From contig JAEKNX010000004.1 in NCBI GenBank assembly GCA_016839055.1, positions 310,001-374,000 on the forward strand: a stretch of DNA of 64,000 nt, in the 5' to 3' direction. This stretch comes from Spirochaetales bacterium. GTDB taxonomy: Bacteria; Spirochaetota; Spirochaetia; UBA9216. The notes under the pieces were generated by a model that searched no databases, was not told the DNA's origin, and worked only from the letters and a program-made list of their open reading frames with translations. The translations under genes were made by a program, and so were the position numbers. This document shows positions 29,779 through 39,120 of the stretch, in pieces (the first letter of the stretch is position 1; each line of letters starts with the position of its first letter).

Positions 29779-29880
29779 TTCTCCGAGTTTGTGAATCCTG
29801 TGGCAAAGGCTATGGACGCAAACCGATGGGTTTATCTGGAAACGGATACGCCTCCCGGACTTGGAAAGGAGAGTGAGAGT
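29779..29880 (+). promoter_or_regulatory. Molybdenum cofactor (Moco/Tuco) riboswitch
   Basis: The 3' part, ACGCCTCCCGGACTTGGAAA then GGAG (29848-29871), closely matches the Escherichia coli moaA leader, which from memory reads CGCCTCCCG-N5-GGAAAGGTG. The P1 stem pairs TTCTCC (29779-29784) with GGAGAG (29868-29873). ATCC (29794-29797) can pair with GGAC (29857-29860) only in part for P2, so the inner fold is less certain. A TATC/GGATA hairpin lies at 29833-29848. It precedes a molybdopterin enzyme gene by about 170 bases. In that leader a TATCTGA-N9-TCAGATA hairpin at 29955-29977 followed by GTTTTGG could belong to the expression platform. Moco versus tungsten form is not resolved. Confidence 0.75.
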
Positions 29881-30049
29881 GGATAGGTTAAGAATACCCG
29901 TCACCTGACTGAATAAGAATCAATACACAACAGAATACAGTTTCTCTATACCTTTATCTGAATAAAATCGTCAGATAGTTTTGGATAGCTGTATATACTC
30001 ATTTCCAGTAAATTGTCCGGGGAGAAGACAAACACAAACGGAGGTTGAC

Positions 30050-32845
30050 ATGTGTGATTCAACAGTCGCAGCAGGCTGTGGTGAAAGTGACGAGAAGGTA
30101 AAGAAAAACAGGCATCTTTACAAAAAGGTATTGAATGTGAACGGTCTTGATCAAACAGTGATCGTTGATGTGGACGACAGACTGGTTGATGTAATCAGAA
30201 AGCAGCTTGGGTTGACCGGAACTAAGGTGGGATGCCGGGCCGGGCAATGCGGAATCTGTTCCGTACTGATCGACGGCAAGGTCAAACGTGCTTGTGTCGT
30301 AAAGATGAAGTCGGTCCGTGAAAACGCCGAGATCATAACGATCGAGGGTATTGGCAACCCTGAAAACCTTCACCCCGTACAGGCGGCTTGGATTAAACAC
30401 GGTGGTGCTCAATGTGGAATCTGCTCTCCGGGTTTCATAGTTTCGGCAAAAGCTCTTCTGGATCAGAATCAGAGTCCGAGCAGGGAAGATGTACGGGACT
30501 GGTTTCAGAAAAACCGTAATGCCTGTCGCTGTACAGGGTATAAACCTCTGGTAGATGCCGTTATGGATGCAGCGAAGGTTGTTCGCGGAGAAATGAAGAT
30601 TGAAGAACTATTGTGGGAATTCAAGGACGGTGAGAGTATCCTCGGTTCATTTGCTCCCCGGCCTTCAGCCCTCGCGAAGGTTACAGGCCGATGGGATTAT
30701 GGTGCCGACCTTGGTCTTAAGATGCCCGGAGAGATGCTCCACCTCGCCCTTGTTCAGTCGAAGGTCTCGCATGCGAATATCCTGTCTATTGATTACAGCA
30801 AGGCTGAAAAAATGCCGGGTGTCGAATGTGTTCTAACGGCGAAAGATGTGCAGGGTACGAACCGAATAAACGGAATGGCTACCCTTCCGGGAAATAAATG
30901 CGACGGTTTCGACCGGCCTATCATCTGTGATGAGAAAATCTTTATGTACGGTGATGTAATGGCTATTGTATGTGCCGACACCTCCGAACATGCTAAGGCT
31001 GCAGCGGCCGCGGTGAAGGTTGAACTTGAAGAGCTGCCCGCCTACCTGAGTGCATTTGAGGCGATGGAAGAAGACGCAATGGAGATTCACCCCGGCGTGC
31101 CTAATGTTTATTATGAGCTTCCGACAATTAAGGGTGGAGAGGTGAAACCGCTGATTGAGAAATCTGCGTACTCTGCCGAAGGCAGCTATTATACTACTCG
31201 TCAGCCCCATCTGATTTTAGAGCCTGATGTCGGATTCTCATACTATGATGAGGATGACAGACTGACTATCCATTCAAAGAGTATCTGCCTTTACCTGCAT
31301 ATCGACATGCTTCATAGAGCCCTCGGCCTCGATGCCGACAAGGTCAGGATTGTCCAGAATAACATGGGTGCCACCTTCGGTTATAAACTGAGCCCGACAT
31401 GTGAAGGTTATCTAGGTGTTGCAACCATGGCAACGGGGAAAGCCTGTTACCTTGAGTTTGATATGCATCAGACAATTACATATACGGGAAAGAGAGCTCC
31501 GTCAAATATCGATATTACAATGTCTGCCGACGAGGAGGGCAGGATCACAGCCCTTGATTATCAGCATATCTTCGATCACGGTGCCTATTCCGAGTGGGGT
31601 GACCTCGTTTTATTCAAGGGGAATATGTTTATCGGCGGCGGTTACAATATCGATAATATCCGCGGGTACGGAAAACTTGTCTGTACGAACCATGCATACG
31701 GTACGGCATTCAGGGCCTACGGATCTCCGCAGGCCCTCTTCGCGAGCGAATCTGTTGTCGATGAGCTTGCCCTAAAGATGGGTATGGATCCGCTCGAATT
31801 CCGTTATAAGAATGTCTACCGGGAAGGTTCGACAACACCGACCGGACAGAGTCCGGAGGTCTACCCCCTGCCCGAGATGATTGACTGGCTCAGGCCAAAA
31901 TATCAGGCGGCTTTGAAAAAGGCTGAGGCTGAATCAACTGAAGCGCAGAAGAAGGGGGTCGGTGTAGCGCTTGCAACTTACTGCGTCGGTGGTGACTTTG
32001 CCGATTATTCCGAGGCCTGGGTCGAACTTCTGCCCAACGGAGGCGCGGCGGTCTACAACTGCTGGCAGGATCACGGCCAGGGTTCGGATATGGGTACTCT
32101 TACAATCATCCATGAATGTCTGCGTCCTCTGAACATTCCTGTAGACAAAATTAAGCTGATTATGAACGACACTGCAATGAGCCCCGACGGTGGAATATCA
32201 GCGGGAAGCCGGGGACAGGTTTTTTTCGGAAATGCGATGAAGGACGCCTGCGATAAAATGCTTGTCGCAATGGTGAAACCCGATGGAAGCTACCGCAGCT
32301 ATGACGAGATGAAGTATGAGGGAAAGGAGTTTCTTTACAAGGGCAATTACGCCTCTGGTCCTCATTGTTCTATGATCGATGAGAAAACGTCGCAGTGTAA
32401 ACCGATGCTAATGTATATGTACGGAATGATCATGAGCGAGGTAACCGTAGATACCGCGACGGGTAAAACATCGGTCACCAAGATGACTATGGCTATTGAT
32501 GTCGGTAAGGTTATAAACCGCAATAATGTAGACGGGCAGATGTACGGAGGGCTTGCACAGGGAGTAGGTCTGGCCTTAAGCGAAAACTTCGATGATCTCT
32601 CTAAGCATGTTGATCTTGTCCGCTGCGGGCTTCCGTTTATAAAGGATATTCCCGATGAGATGGAGCTTGAGTATTTTGAGTCTCCCCGCGAACAGGGTCC
32701 ATTCGGAGCCTCCGGAGTAGGCGAGCTGCCGCTGTCGTCTCCCCATGCCTCGGTTGTCAATGCGATAGCCAATGCCTGCGGAGTCAGAATCAGAGAGCTG
32801 CCTGCAACACCCGACAAGGTGTTATCTGGTTTGAAGAAACTATAG
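30050..32845 (+). CDS. mop: MOP-type molybdopterin aldehyde oxidoreductase
   Basis: Xanthine-oxidase-family enzyme oxidising aldehydes to acids. Two [2Fe-2S] domains come first: Cys62, Cys67, Cys70 and Cys82, then Cys122, Cys125, Cys159 and Cys161 (CRCTGYKPLVDAVMDAA). The molybdenum domains follow without an FAD domain. The protein ends with FGASGVGELPLSSPHA, whose Glu is the catalytic base. The sequence is close throughout to Desulfovibrio gigas Mop (907 residues; 931 here). ATG 30050 with ACGGAGG upstream is chosen over an in-frame ATG at 29981 lacking such a site. First gene of an eight-gene operon under a predicted Moco riboswitch. Confidence 0.93.
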   Translation: MCDSTVAAGCGESDEKVKKNRHLYKKVLNVNGLDQTVIVDVDDRLVDVIRKQLGLTGTKVGCRAGQCGICSVLIDGKVKRACVVKMKSVRENAEIITIEGIGNPENLHPVQAAWIKHGGAQCGICSPGFIVSAKALLDQNQSPSREDVRDWFQKNRNACRCTGYKPLVDAVMDAAKVVRGEMKIEELLWEFKDGESILGSFAPRPSALAKVTGRWDYGADLGLKMPGEMLHLALVQSKVSHANILSIDYSKAEKMPGVECVLTAKDVQGTNRINGMATLPGNKCDGFDRPIICDEKIFMYGDVMAIVCADTSEHAKAAAAAVKVELEELPAYLSAFEAMEEDAMEIHPGVPNVYYELPTIKGGEVKPLIEKSAYSAEGSYYTTRQPHLILEPDVGFSYYDEDDRLTIHSKSICLYLHIDMLHRALGLDADKVRIVQNNMGATFGYKLSPTCEGYLGVATMATGKACYLEFDMHQTITYTGKRAPSNIDITMSADEEGRITALDYQHIFDHGAYSEWGDLVLFKGNMFIGGGYNIDNIRGYGKLVCTNHAYGTAFRAYGSPQALFASESVVDELALKMGMDPLEFRYKNVYREGSTTPTGQSPEVYPLPEMIDWLRPKYQAALKKAEAESTEAQKKGVGVALATYCVGGDFADYSEAWVELLPNGGAAVYNCWQDHGQGSDMGTLTIIHECLRPLNIPVDKIKLIMNDTAMSPDGGISAGSRGQVFFGNAMKDACDKMLVAMVKPDGSYRSYDEMKYEGKEFLYKGNYASGPHCSMIDEKTSQCKPMLMYMYGMIMSEVTVDTATGKTSVTKMTMAIDVGKVINRNNVDGQMYGGLAQGVGLALSENFDDLSKHVDLVRCGLPFIKDIPDEMELEYFESPREQGPFGASGVGELPLSSPHASVVNAIANACGVRIRELPATPDKVLSGLKKL

Positions 32846-32857
32846 ATTTATCGGTTT

Positions 32858-32893
32858 CCGCCGCGGACTGATGCGGCGGGAGCCTGCTTTTTT
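32858..32893 (+). terminator. Intercistronic hairpin after the aldehyde oxidoreductase gene
   Basis: CCGCCGC (32858-32864) pairs with GCGGCGG (32873-32879) around an 8-base loop; a run of six T ends at 32893, eight bases past the stem. It may only partly terminate transcription or protect the mop message, allowing more enzyme than accessory protein. Confidence 0.45.
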
Positions 32894-32905
32894 GAAGGAT
32901 TGAAG

Positions 32906-35185
32906 ATGGATAAAGAGTATATCGGAGCCCTTGAGGATAAGTGTATTCAGGACTGCCCTCCTGGATGTCAGAGCCTATGTCCCCTGCATGTAGACGTCAG
33001 GAAGATGCTTGAAGCCATTCAGAAGGCCGATTTTAACCTTGCTCGCAGCATCTATGAAAGATCGGTGGCCTTTCCGGGGATACTCAGTAGGATCTGTGAT
33101 GCCTCCTGTAGATCCGGCTGTCTGAGAGGAGATTACGGCGGCGCTATAGATGTTCCCCGACTTGAAGAGGCGGCAGTTCTATTTGGAATGAAAAAGGCTC
33201 GGAAGTTCCGTATCCTCAGAAAGAGAAGTGAGCGTGTGGCTGTCGTAGGCGGCGGACTCTGCGGGATGACCGCGGCGCTTACTCTTTATGAGAAGGGTTA
33301 TGACGTTGAACTCTTTGAGAAGTCTTCATCACTCGGAGGCTGCGTCCGAAGTATCGTTCTGGATATTCTGACGCCGGATATTATAGCTGAGGACGTCTCC
33401 GTCTTCGATTCTACCGCTGTCAGCATTAGGTTGAACTCCGGCCGTAATGCTTCTGAGCTTGAAAATTTAATAGAGTCATATGACGCCGTTCTCGTTGCCT
33501 GGGGAAGCGGGCAGGCGACTAGGGAGCTGGTAGCTGATATTGATACCTTCATTTGCAGGCATTCGGGCCTCTTTGCCGCCGGCAGTCTTCTCCGGAAGAA
33601 TTATTCGCCATCGACGTCGATGTCGGACGGTCGCAGAGCTGCTGTTTCCATTGATCGCTACCTCCAGGGGGTTTCGCTTTCGGCAGGTCGCGATGGAGAA
33701 TTACCCTTTGAAAGTTGTCTTTATACAAATACAGAAACTATCGTCCCGTCAAGTGTTACGGTGCCTGCCGAGGGCGGGTCTTTTCGCCGTGATGAGGCAT
33801 TAACCGAGGCTTGCCGCTGTGTGCTTTGCGAATGCATGGAGTGTGTCTCCGCCTGCAAGTTGTTAGAGCATCACGGGAGCTATCCAAAGCGCTATGTGAG
33901 AGAGCTGTCGAACAGCGTCAATCAGTTCTACGGGGTGAGGAAAACAAAGCATATGCTTAACGGCTGCACTGATTGCGGTCTTTGCGCCGAGCTCTGCCCG
34001 AATGATCTGTCAATGGGAGAACTCTGCACGATGGGAAAGCGCGAACTTGTAGAACGGGGAATAATGCCGCCGGCAGTCCATGATTTTCCAATTCAGGATA
34101 TGATATACAGTAACAGTGAGCAATGCTCCATCCGAATCTTCCCTGAAGGAGCTGACTCTGTCTATTTCCCCGGATGTCAGATGCAGGCCCTGATGCCTGA
34201 TTTGCTGGAAAAATCCTATGAAAGCATTCTTCAAATGAGTTCAGGCAGAACAGGTCTTTATCTCGGCTGCTGCGGAGCCCCTGCAGACTGGGCCGGCCGT
34301 ATACCTCTTCGGGACGAGATAATAGAATCATTCAGAACCTGGTGGAGCGGCTGCGGCAAACCCAGAATAATCTATGCCTGTACCTCCTGTAGGAAGATTC
34401 TTGCAAATGCAGTCGATAAGGAATCACTCATTTCCTTATGGGAAATCTTCGATGAAAAATCTTCAGAAAATATTCTTCCGGCGACCGTGGGAGAGCAACC
34501 TAGGCTCGCAATCGCCGATCCATGCACCTCTCGTTATCTTCCTGAAGTCAGATCGGCTGCTAGATCCCTTTTTAAAAGACAGGGCTGTGAAATTGAAGAA
34601 TTATTCTATAGTGGAGAGCTTACCCGCTGCTGCGGATTCGGAGGCCTTGTCAGCCTGACGGAACCGGAGGTCGGCCGTCTAATGGTAGAGGCGAGAATCA
34701 ATGAAAGCAATGAAGATTACGGGCTTTATTGCGTGATGTGTCAGGATAACTTCGCATCCGAAGGGAAAAGCACCAGACATATTCTTGAAGTCCTCTATGG
34801 TGCTTCCGCCCATAGGAAGCCGCCGGGCAGCAGGATATCTTATAGTGAAAGACAGGAAAACCGGCGAAGAGCCCGTGAGTCGGTTCGAAGAAGATGGGCT
34901 TCAAACCACGCCCTACCTGCAGACGATGCCTGGGAGAATACAAGGCTGCTGATATCGGAAGAGGTTGCTGCCCGGGTGGAAGAGCGGATGATTCTTTATA
35001 GGGATATTCAGCGTGCTGTCTTCGAAGCGGAGCTGAGCGGCCGCCGGATTCTGAATCCGGAAACCGAACATTTAATAGCCTCGAATAAACCAGGAGTAGT
35101 TACCTATTGGGTTGAGTATTCGCTGGAAGGGGAGGCTGTCAGGATTCATAATGCCTACAGTCACCGGCTCGAGGTTATGGAGTAA
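32906..35185 (+). CDS. FAD/NAD(P) oxidoreductase with iron-sulfur and CCG domains, MOP electron-transfer partner candidate
   Basis: A 759-residue fusion. The N-terminal GltD-like iron-sulfur domain has CIQDCPPGCQSLC and CDASCRSGCLRG. A Rossmann FAD domain follows (VAVVGGGLCGMTAAL, ELFEKSSSLGGCV). Next come cysteine clusters CRCVLCECMECVSAC and CTDCGLCAELCPN, then a heterodisulfide-reductase-like CCG region (YFPGCQMQ, LGCCGAP, CCGFGG). The last 100 residues have no recognised domain. I recall this architecture as the pyridine nucleotide-disulfide oxidoreductase/dicluster-binding protein next to aldehyde oxidoreductases in Desulfovibrio. It probably accepts electrons from Mop; the direction and partner are inferred. 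ATG 32906 with GAAGGA is preferred over TTG 32900. Confidence 0.85.
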   Translation: MDKEYIGALEDKCIQDCPPGCQSLCPLHVDVRKMLEAIQKADFNLARSIYERSVAFPGILSRICDASCRSGCLRGDYGGAIDVPRLEEAAVLFGMKKARKFRILRKRSERVAVVGGGLCGMTAALTLYEKGYDVELFEKSSSLGGCVRSIVLDILTPDIIAEDVSVFDSTAVSIRLNSGRNASELENLIESYDAVLVAWGSGQATRELVADIDTFICRHSGLFAAGSLLRKNYSPSTSMSDGRRAAVSIDRYLQGVSLSAGRDGELPFESCLYTNTETIVPSSVTVPAEGGSFRRDEALTEACRCVLCECMECVSACKLLEHHGSYPKRYVRELSNSVNQFYGVRKTKHMLNGCTDCGLCAELCPNDLSMGELCTMGKRELVERGIMPPAVHDFPIQDMIYSNSEQCSIRIFPEGADSVYFPGCQMQALMPDLLEKSYESILQMSSGRTGLYLGCCGAPADWAGRIPLRDEIIESFRTWWSGCGKPRIIYACTSCRKILANAVDKESLISLWEIFDEKSSENILPATVGEQPRLAIADPCTSRYLPEVRSAARSLFKRQGCEIEELFYSGELTRCCGFGGLVSLTEPEVGRLMVEARINESNEDYGLYCVMCQDNFASEGKSTRHILEVLYGASAHRKPPGSRISYSERQENRRRARESVRRRWASNHALPADDAWENTRLLISEEVAARVEERMILYRDIQRAVFEAELSGRRILNPETEHLIASNKPGVVTYWVEYSLEGEAVRIHNAYSHRLEVME

Positions 35186-35189
35186 TTAT

Positions 35190-35396
35190 ATGAAAACTGA
35201 AGTATCAAATATAGACGGACTTCTCTGCGAGGGCTGTAATCTCCTACTCGAAGCCGGAAAGGTTCATATAAGGTATATGAAAAGTAAATTTCCTGCGGAA
35301 CTTCTGGTCTGTCCGGGCTGCGGCCTCATCTACGTACCAGAAGAACTTGCTATAGGGAAGATGGCCGAGGTCGAGCGGACCCTGGAGGATAAATGA
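35190..35396 (+). CDS. Small zinc-ribbon/redox protein (DVU_1557-like)
   Basis: A 68-residue protein with two cysteine pairs, LLCEGCNLLLE and LVCPGCGLIYVPEELA, that can bind one zinc or iron ion. The start at 35190 lies just after the preceding stop; a longer in-frame version would run inside the upstream gene. The stop overlaps the methyltransferase start (ATGA). The position between the dicluster protein and the methyltransferase matches the Desulfovibrio gene order as remembered. The function is unknown; metal delivery or electron transfer is a guess. Confidence 0.75.
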   Translation: MKTEVSNIDGLLCEGCNLLLEAGKVHIRYMKSKFPAELLVCPGCGLIYVPEELAIGKMAEVERTLEDK

Positions 35397-36115
35397 TCAG
35401 GACGGAAAAAACGCCTCTTTACGAAGCCCCTCTATGGCGGGATTTCAACGAAGGGCTCAGACGTCCCGGCGGGCTTGAACTTACCGACTATGCGCTTTCT
35501 CTATGCGGGATTTCTGCCGGGGCTAGGGTTCTCGATGTCGGATGCGGCGGCGGCTTCTCGGTGGAGTATTTGTCCAGCCGCTTCGGTTTTATAACAGAAG
35601 GCTGCGATATCTCAGATCAGATGATAGAAGAAGCACGGCTGCGGTTTCCGGCAAAAATCTTTTTCAAAGCCGATACGGCTGCCATTCCCTGCTCCGGTGG
35701 CTGCTACGATGCCGTACTGGCAGAATGCAGCCTTAGTATCTGTAACGATCTTTCCGCGGCTCTCTCTGAAATCAACAGGGTTCTTGTCGCCGAGGGGAGG
35801 CTTATAATCACCGATATGTATTTAAGAGGCAGAGGTGGGGCGGGGACGGCGGATAATGGAAAAAGCTGTCTGCAGAAATTATCTCCCGAATGGAAATGGC
35901 GGAAAGCGCTTCAGGCCGAAGGTTTTGAAATTCTCTGCATAAAGGAGCGCAGCTCTGATCTTGGGTCGTTGATTGCAAGGATAATATTTGAGTTTGGTTC
36001 AGTCGAAAATTTCTACTCCGAGTGGCTGGGCGGCCCTGATGACTGCGGAGTAAAAGACAGTACTGCAAAACCTGGCTACTTTCTTGCAGTCTGCCGAAAA
36101 AAAGGAGATCTCTGA
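35393..36115 (+). CDS. Class I SAM-dependent methyltransferase (DVU_1556/TrsM-like)
   Basis: Cytoplasmic methyltransferase of 240 residues. The SAM-binding motif I is RVLDVGCGGGFSVEYL near residue 45, followed by motif II EGCDISDQMIEEAR and a post-motif with AVLAECSLSI. The C-terminal third is less typical. The acceptor is unknown. Its place beside a radical SAM gene and a C_GCAxxG_C_C gene suggests a shared small-molecule or protein modification needed by the aldehyde oxidoreductase. Both ends overlap or abut neighbours. Confidence 0.83.
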   Translation: MIRTEKTPLYEAPLWRDFNEGLRRPGGLELTDYALSLCGISAGARVLDVGCGGGFSVEYLSSRFGFITEGCDISDQMIEEARLRFPAKIFFKADTAAIPCSGGCYDAVLAECSLSICNDLSAALSEINRVLVAEGRLIITDMYLRGRGGAGTADNGKSCLQKLSPEWKWRKALQAEGFEILCIKERSSDLGSLIARIIFEFGSVENFYSEWLGGPDDCGVKDSTAKPGYFLAVCRKKGDL

Positions 36116-36507
36116 TGAATGAAACAAACTGGGAACTGCTTGAGCTTGCTGGCAAGGGATACTGCTGCAGCCAGATTCTTGCAGCACAGGCCCTTTCAAT
36201 TAAGGGCGTAGAGAATCCTCTGCTTATAAGGACTATGAAAGCTTTCTGCGGTGGACTGCAGAGTGGGCTTCTTTGCGGGGCTCTCAGCGGAGGGGCCTGC
36301 TTTCTGGAGCTGCTGCATGAAGGTTCGGCATTTGTAATGATTCCGGAGCTTATCAGCTGGTTTACTGATAATTTCGGCAGCAGCGACTGTGGGGTTCTCA
36401 CCGGAGGAGATGCTGACTGGAAGGCTGAGCACTGTCCTTTAATCATCGCCGGGGTTTATGAAAAATGTCTTGAACTTCTGGAGAACCATGATTATGAAAT
36501 CGAGTAG
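36115..36507 (+). CDS. C_GCAxxG_C_C family redox protein (DVU_1555-like)
   Basis: A 130-residue protein of the putative redox-active C_GCAxxG_C_C family. The conserved cysteines are seen in GYCCSQILAAQ, AFCGGLQSG, LLCGALSGGACFLEL, near DCGVLTGGD and in HCPLIIAG. It shares one base with the methyltransferase stop and overlaps the radical SAM start by about 20 bases. Proteins of this family are often encoded near molybdenum and iron-sulfur enzymes. The biochemical role is not established. Confidence 0.83.
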   Translation: MNETNWELLELAGKGYCCSQILAAQALSIKGVENPLLIRTMKAFCGGLQSGLLCGALSGGACFLELLHEGSAFVMIPELISWFTDNFGSSDCGVLTGGDADWKAEHCPLIIAGVYEKCLELLENHDYEIE

Positions 36508-37867
36508 GAGTCTCTGCCCTGTATGTTTGAAACTTCTGAATCTTGAATATATCAGACGGGATGATGATGTTTTTCTTTCCAAAGAATGTGATGAGCACGG
36601 CAGTTTTGAAATTCCGATATGGAGGGGGCTCCCCGATATCGATGACTGGATGATGGGGACGGAACTCACTCGGCCGTCAAAAGTACTGACAACCTCTGTC
36701 GATGGTTGTCCGTTTGACTGCGGAGTTTGTCCTGAACATAAACAACAGGCCTGCTGTGTTGTTATTGAGATAACAAGTCGGTGCAATCAGTCCTGCCCTG
36801 TCTGCTACGCCTCCTCATCAAAGGACACTTGCGGCCCGGATGATCGGCCAGTGGATGAAATAATTTCTGATTTGAAATTTCTAAAAGAGATAGGTGAAAC
36901 ACGTCCGTTTAACCTGCAGTTTTCGGGAGGCGAACCCTCACTTCGCGACGATTTGCCGGAGATTCTCCGGGCAGCTTCAGCGCTCGGTTTCCCGTATCTT
37001 CAGCTCAATACAAACGGCCGGAGGCTCGCAGAAGAACCTGGCTATGCCTCCACGTTGAAAGATTCCGGATTGTCAGCGGTCTTTCTCCAGTTTGACGGCT
37101 TGTCGGATGACGTTTATATACGACTCCGAGGAGAGGCGCTTGCAGAAAAAAAACGACAGGCAGTGACAAACTGTGCTGCAGCAGGACTTGGTGTTGTACT
37201 GGTCATGACTCTGGTGCAGGGGGTGAATGATCATCAGCTTGGAGGCCTTGTTAAATATCTCACAGAAAATCTCCCTGCCGTCAGAGGGCTGCATCTCCAG
37301 CCGGTAAGCTGCTTCGGCCGGTATCCGGAAGGTAGGGGAAAACCTCGGCGGATTACTATGCCCGAAGTTTTTGCGGCTCTTGAACTTCAGTTGGGAGACT
37401 CGGTAAAAGCTGATTATTTTAAACCTTTAAGCTCCGGGCACCCTCTTTGTTCATTTCACGGACGTTTCTATCTCGGACCGGAGAAAGAGATCGTTCCGCT
37501 GATAAATGATAAGGCTGAAAGCCCGGGCTCTTTCTGCTGCTGTTCAGGCGGTGTTTCTGCCATAATGAAGGCGCGAGATTTTCTTTCGGAAAAATGGACA
37601 ATGCCCTCGGCATCTTCTTCGCAGCCGGTCGGAGCTGCCTATAATGTTTCGGCCTGGGATGAGTATCTTCAGCTGGTAAAACAGAACGGCTTCAGCATCA
37701 CCGGAATGCTTTTTCAGGATGCCGATACCCTTGATTTGGACAGACTATCTTCCTGTAGGGTTCATGTTCTCGCCCCCAATCGCAGACTCATTCCATTTTG
37801 TGCGTATAACCTCAGCAGCAGGAACGGAATGACACTGTATCGCAGACAACTCAAGGTGCAGCATTGA
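36488..37867 (+). CDS. Radical SAM protein (TrsS-like, cysteine form)
   Basis: A 459-residue enzyme. The N-terminus has SLCPVCLKLLN and a DGCPFDCGVC element. The radical SAM [4Fe-4S] motif CNQSCPVC (Cys99, 103, 106) lies in VIEITSRCNQSCPVCYASS, followed by FSGGEPSLRDDLPEI. I recall this family as the radical SAM (seleno)protein TrsS; here all such positions are Cys codons. Starts at 36488 or 36494 are both possible from CTGGAG at 36478-36483. The reaction is unknown. With the methyltransferase and ligase it may build or modify a cofactor. Confidence 0.85.
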   Translation: MIMKSSRSLCPVCLKLLNLEYIRRDDDVFLSKECDEHGSFEIPIWRGLPDIDDWMMGTELTRPSKVLTTSVDGCPFDCGVCPEHKQQACCVVIEITSRCNQSCPVCYASSSKDTCGPDDRPVDEIISDLKFLKEIGETRPFNLQFSGGEPSLRDDLPEILRAASALGFPYLQLNTNGRRLAEEPGYASTLKDSGLSAVFLQFDGLSDDVYIRLRGEALAEKKRQAVTNCAAAGLGVVLVMTLVQGVNDHQLGGLVKYLTENLPAVRGLHLQPVSCFGRYPEGRGKPRRITMPEVFAALELQLGDSVKADYFKPLSSGHPLCSFHGRFYLGPEKEIVPLINDKAESPGSFCCCSGGVSAIMKARDFLSEKWTMPSASSSQPVGAAYNVSAWDEYLQLVKQNGFSITGMLFQDADTLDLDRLSSCRVHVLAPNRRLIPFCAYNLSSRNGMTLYRRQLKVQH

Positions 37868-39120
37868 TCAGTCCGCTGGATAAATGGATGGAGGGCAGGC
37901 TGGGGCATAGTCCAACCTCTGAAAATCTACTTAGGTATCAGTTTGCCAAAATCAGGGAAACGGCTGCGTATATAAAGAATTACAGCCCTTATTATAGAAG
38001 AATTCTATATAATTTACACCCGGAGGATCTCAGATCCGCCTCTGATCTTGCCGAATGGCCGCTGACTACGCAAGAGGACTTGAAATTATACGGAGCGGGG
38101 ATGGTCTGTGTTTCACAGGATGAAATATGCCGAGTTGTAAGCTTGACCAGTTCCGGCACAACCGGCGGAAGAAAGAGGGTCTGGTTTACCGATGAAGATC
38201 AGGAACGCACCCGTGATTTTTTTCATCACGGCATGATGAGTTTTACCTCAAAGGGCGACATTGTTCTTATCGGGATGCCCGGACCTCAGCCGGGGAGCAT
38301 CGGCCCCTTGCTCTACGATGCCTTGTCACGATTCAGCGCCCGGGGAATTGTCGCGGGACCGCTCGGTTCTCTCTCAGAGGCCGGGGGTATAGTCATAAAT
38401 AAGGGAGTAACTCATTTTGCCGGGCTTCCCCGGCAGGCGGCCGGTCTTTCGGCTTTTCTTGAATCCTGCGGCAGGTCTCACAATCTCAAGACCTGGCTTT
38501 TGACTGCTGATTATGTACCCTCCGGTATTAGAGAACGCCTTGAGGCAGTCCCCGGCACCGCCGTATATGAACACTGGGGAATGACCGAAACGGGGCTCGG
38601 CGGAGGGGTATTCTGCGGCGCAAAGTCGGGTTACCATATGCGTGAGGCTGATCTTTATATAGAGATAATTGATCCTGATACCGGGGTGATGCTTTCTCCG
38701 GGGCAATGGGGTGAGATTGTCATTACGACGCTGAGCCGCCTCGGAATGCCACTTTTTCGGTACAGAACCGGCGACTGCGGTCGCTGGCTGTCAGCTTCCT
38801 GTTCCTGTGGTTCTATGCTCCGGCTGATGGATAGAACCCCCGGCAGACTTGACGACTTTATGGAGCAGCCGGATGGCAGCAGGCTGGCGCGCAGCGACTG
38901 GGAAGATGCTGTATTCAGCCTTGACGGTGTAATTGATTATCGCATTAAGTCCGGAGGTTCTGTTGCCGAGCTTATCATCCTCAATGCTCCGGCGCCGCAG
39001 GGGGTTGAGATTGAAAAGCTTGAAACCATCCTTCAGGGACGGATAGAATACAGAAATGTAAGAGATTGGTCTTTTGAAGGGCCGCAAAAAGGTATATGGG
39101 GCAGAGCGAGATTTGACTGA
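37864..39120 (+). CDS. PaaK-like AMP-dependent ligase (DVU_1553-like)
   Basis: Adenylate-forming enzyme of 418 residues. The ATP-binding loop is VSLTSSGTTGGRKRVWF and the downstream motif VYEHWGMTETGLGGG; FRYRTGDCGRW corresponds to the usual YRTGD. It resembles phenylacetate-CoA ligases (about 430 residues). Activation of a carboxylate for CoA or amine transfer is expected. The substrate could be the acid formed by Mop, or a precursor of a cofactor modification; context alone does not decide. It overlaps the radical SAM stop by 4 bases. Confidence 0.85.
   Translation: MISPLDKWMEGRLGHSPTSENLLRYQFAKIRETAAYIKNYSPYYRRILYNLHPEDLRSASDLAEWPLTTQEDLKLYGAGMVCVSQDEICRVVSLTSSGTTGGRKRVWFTDEDQERTRDFFHHGMMSFTSKGDIVLIGMPGPQPGSIGPLLYDALSRFSARGIVAGPLGSLSEAGGIVINKGVTHFAGLPRQAAGLSAFLESCGRSHNLKTWLLTADYVPSGIRERLEAVPGTAVYEHWGMTETGLGGGVFCGAKSGYHMREADLYIEIIDPDTGVMLSPGQWGEIVITTLSRLGMPLFRYRTGDCGRWLSASCSCGSMLRLMDRTPGRLDDFMEQPDGSRLARSDWEDAVFSLDGVIDYRIKSGGSVAELIILNAPAPQGVEIEKLETILQGRIEYRNVRDWSFEGPQKGIWGRARFD

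Noticed and set aside
29801-29831. GGCAAAG and GGACGCAAACC resemble parts of the cyclic di-GMP (GEMM-I) riboswitch
   Set aside because: The interval between the two blocks is too short for the GEMM P1b hairpin and the 3' GGTAGC-type half is absent, whereas the GCCTCCCG/GGAAAGGAG signature fits the Moco element.
36488-37867. Selenocysteine in the radical SAM protein
   Set aside because: Relatives can be selenoproteins, but here the relevant positions are Cys codons and no in-frame TGA occurs inside the domain.
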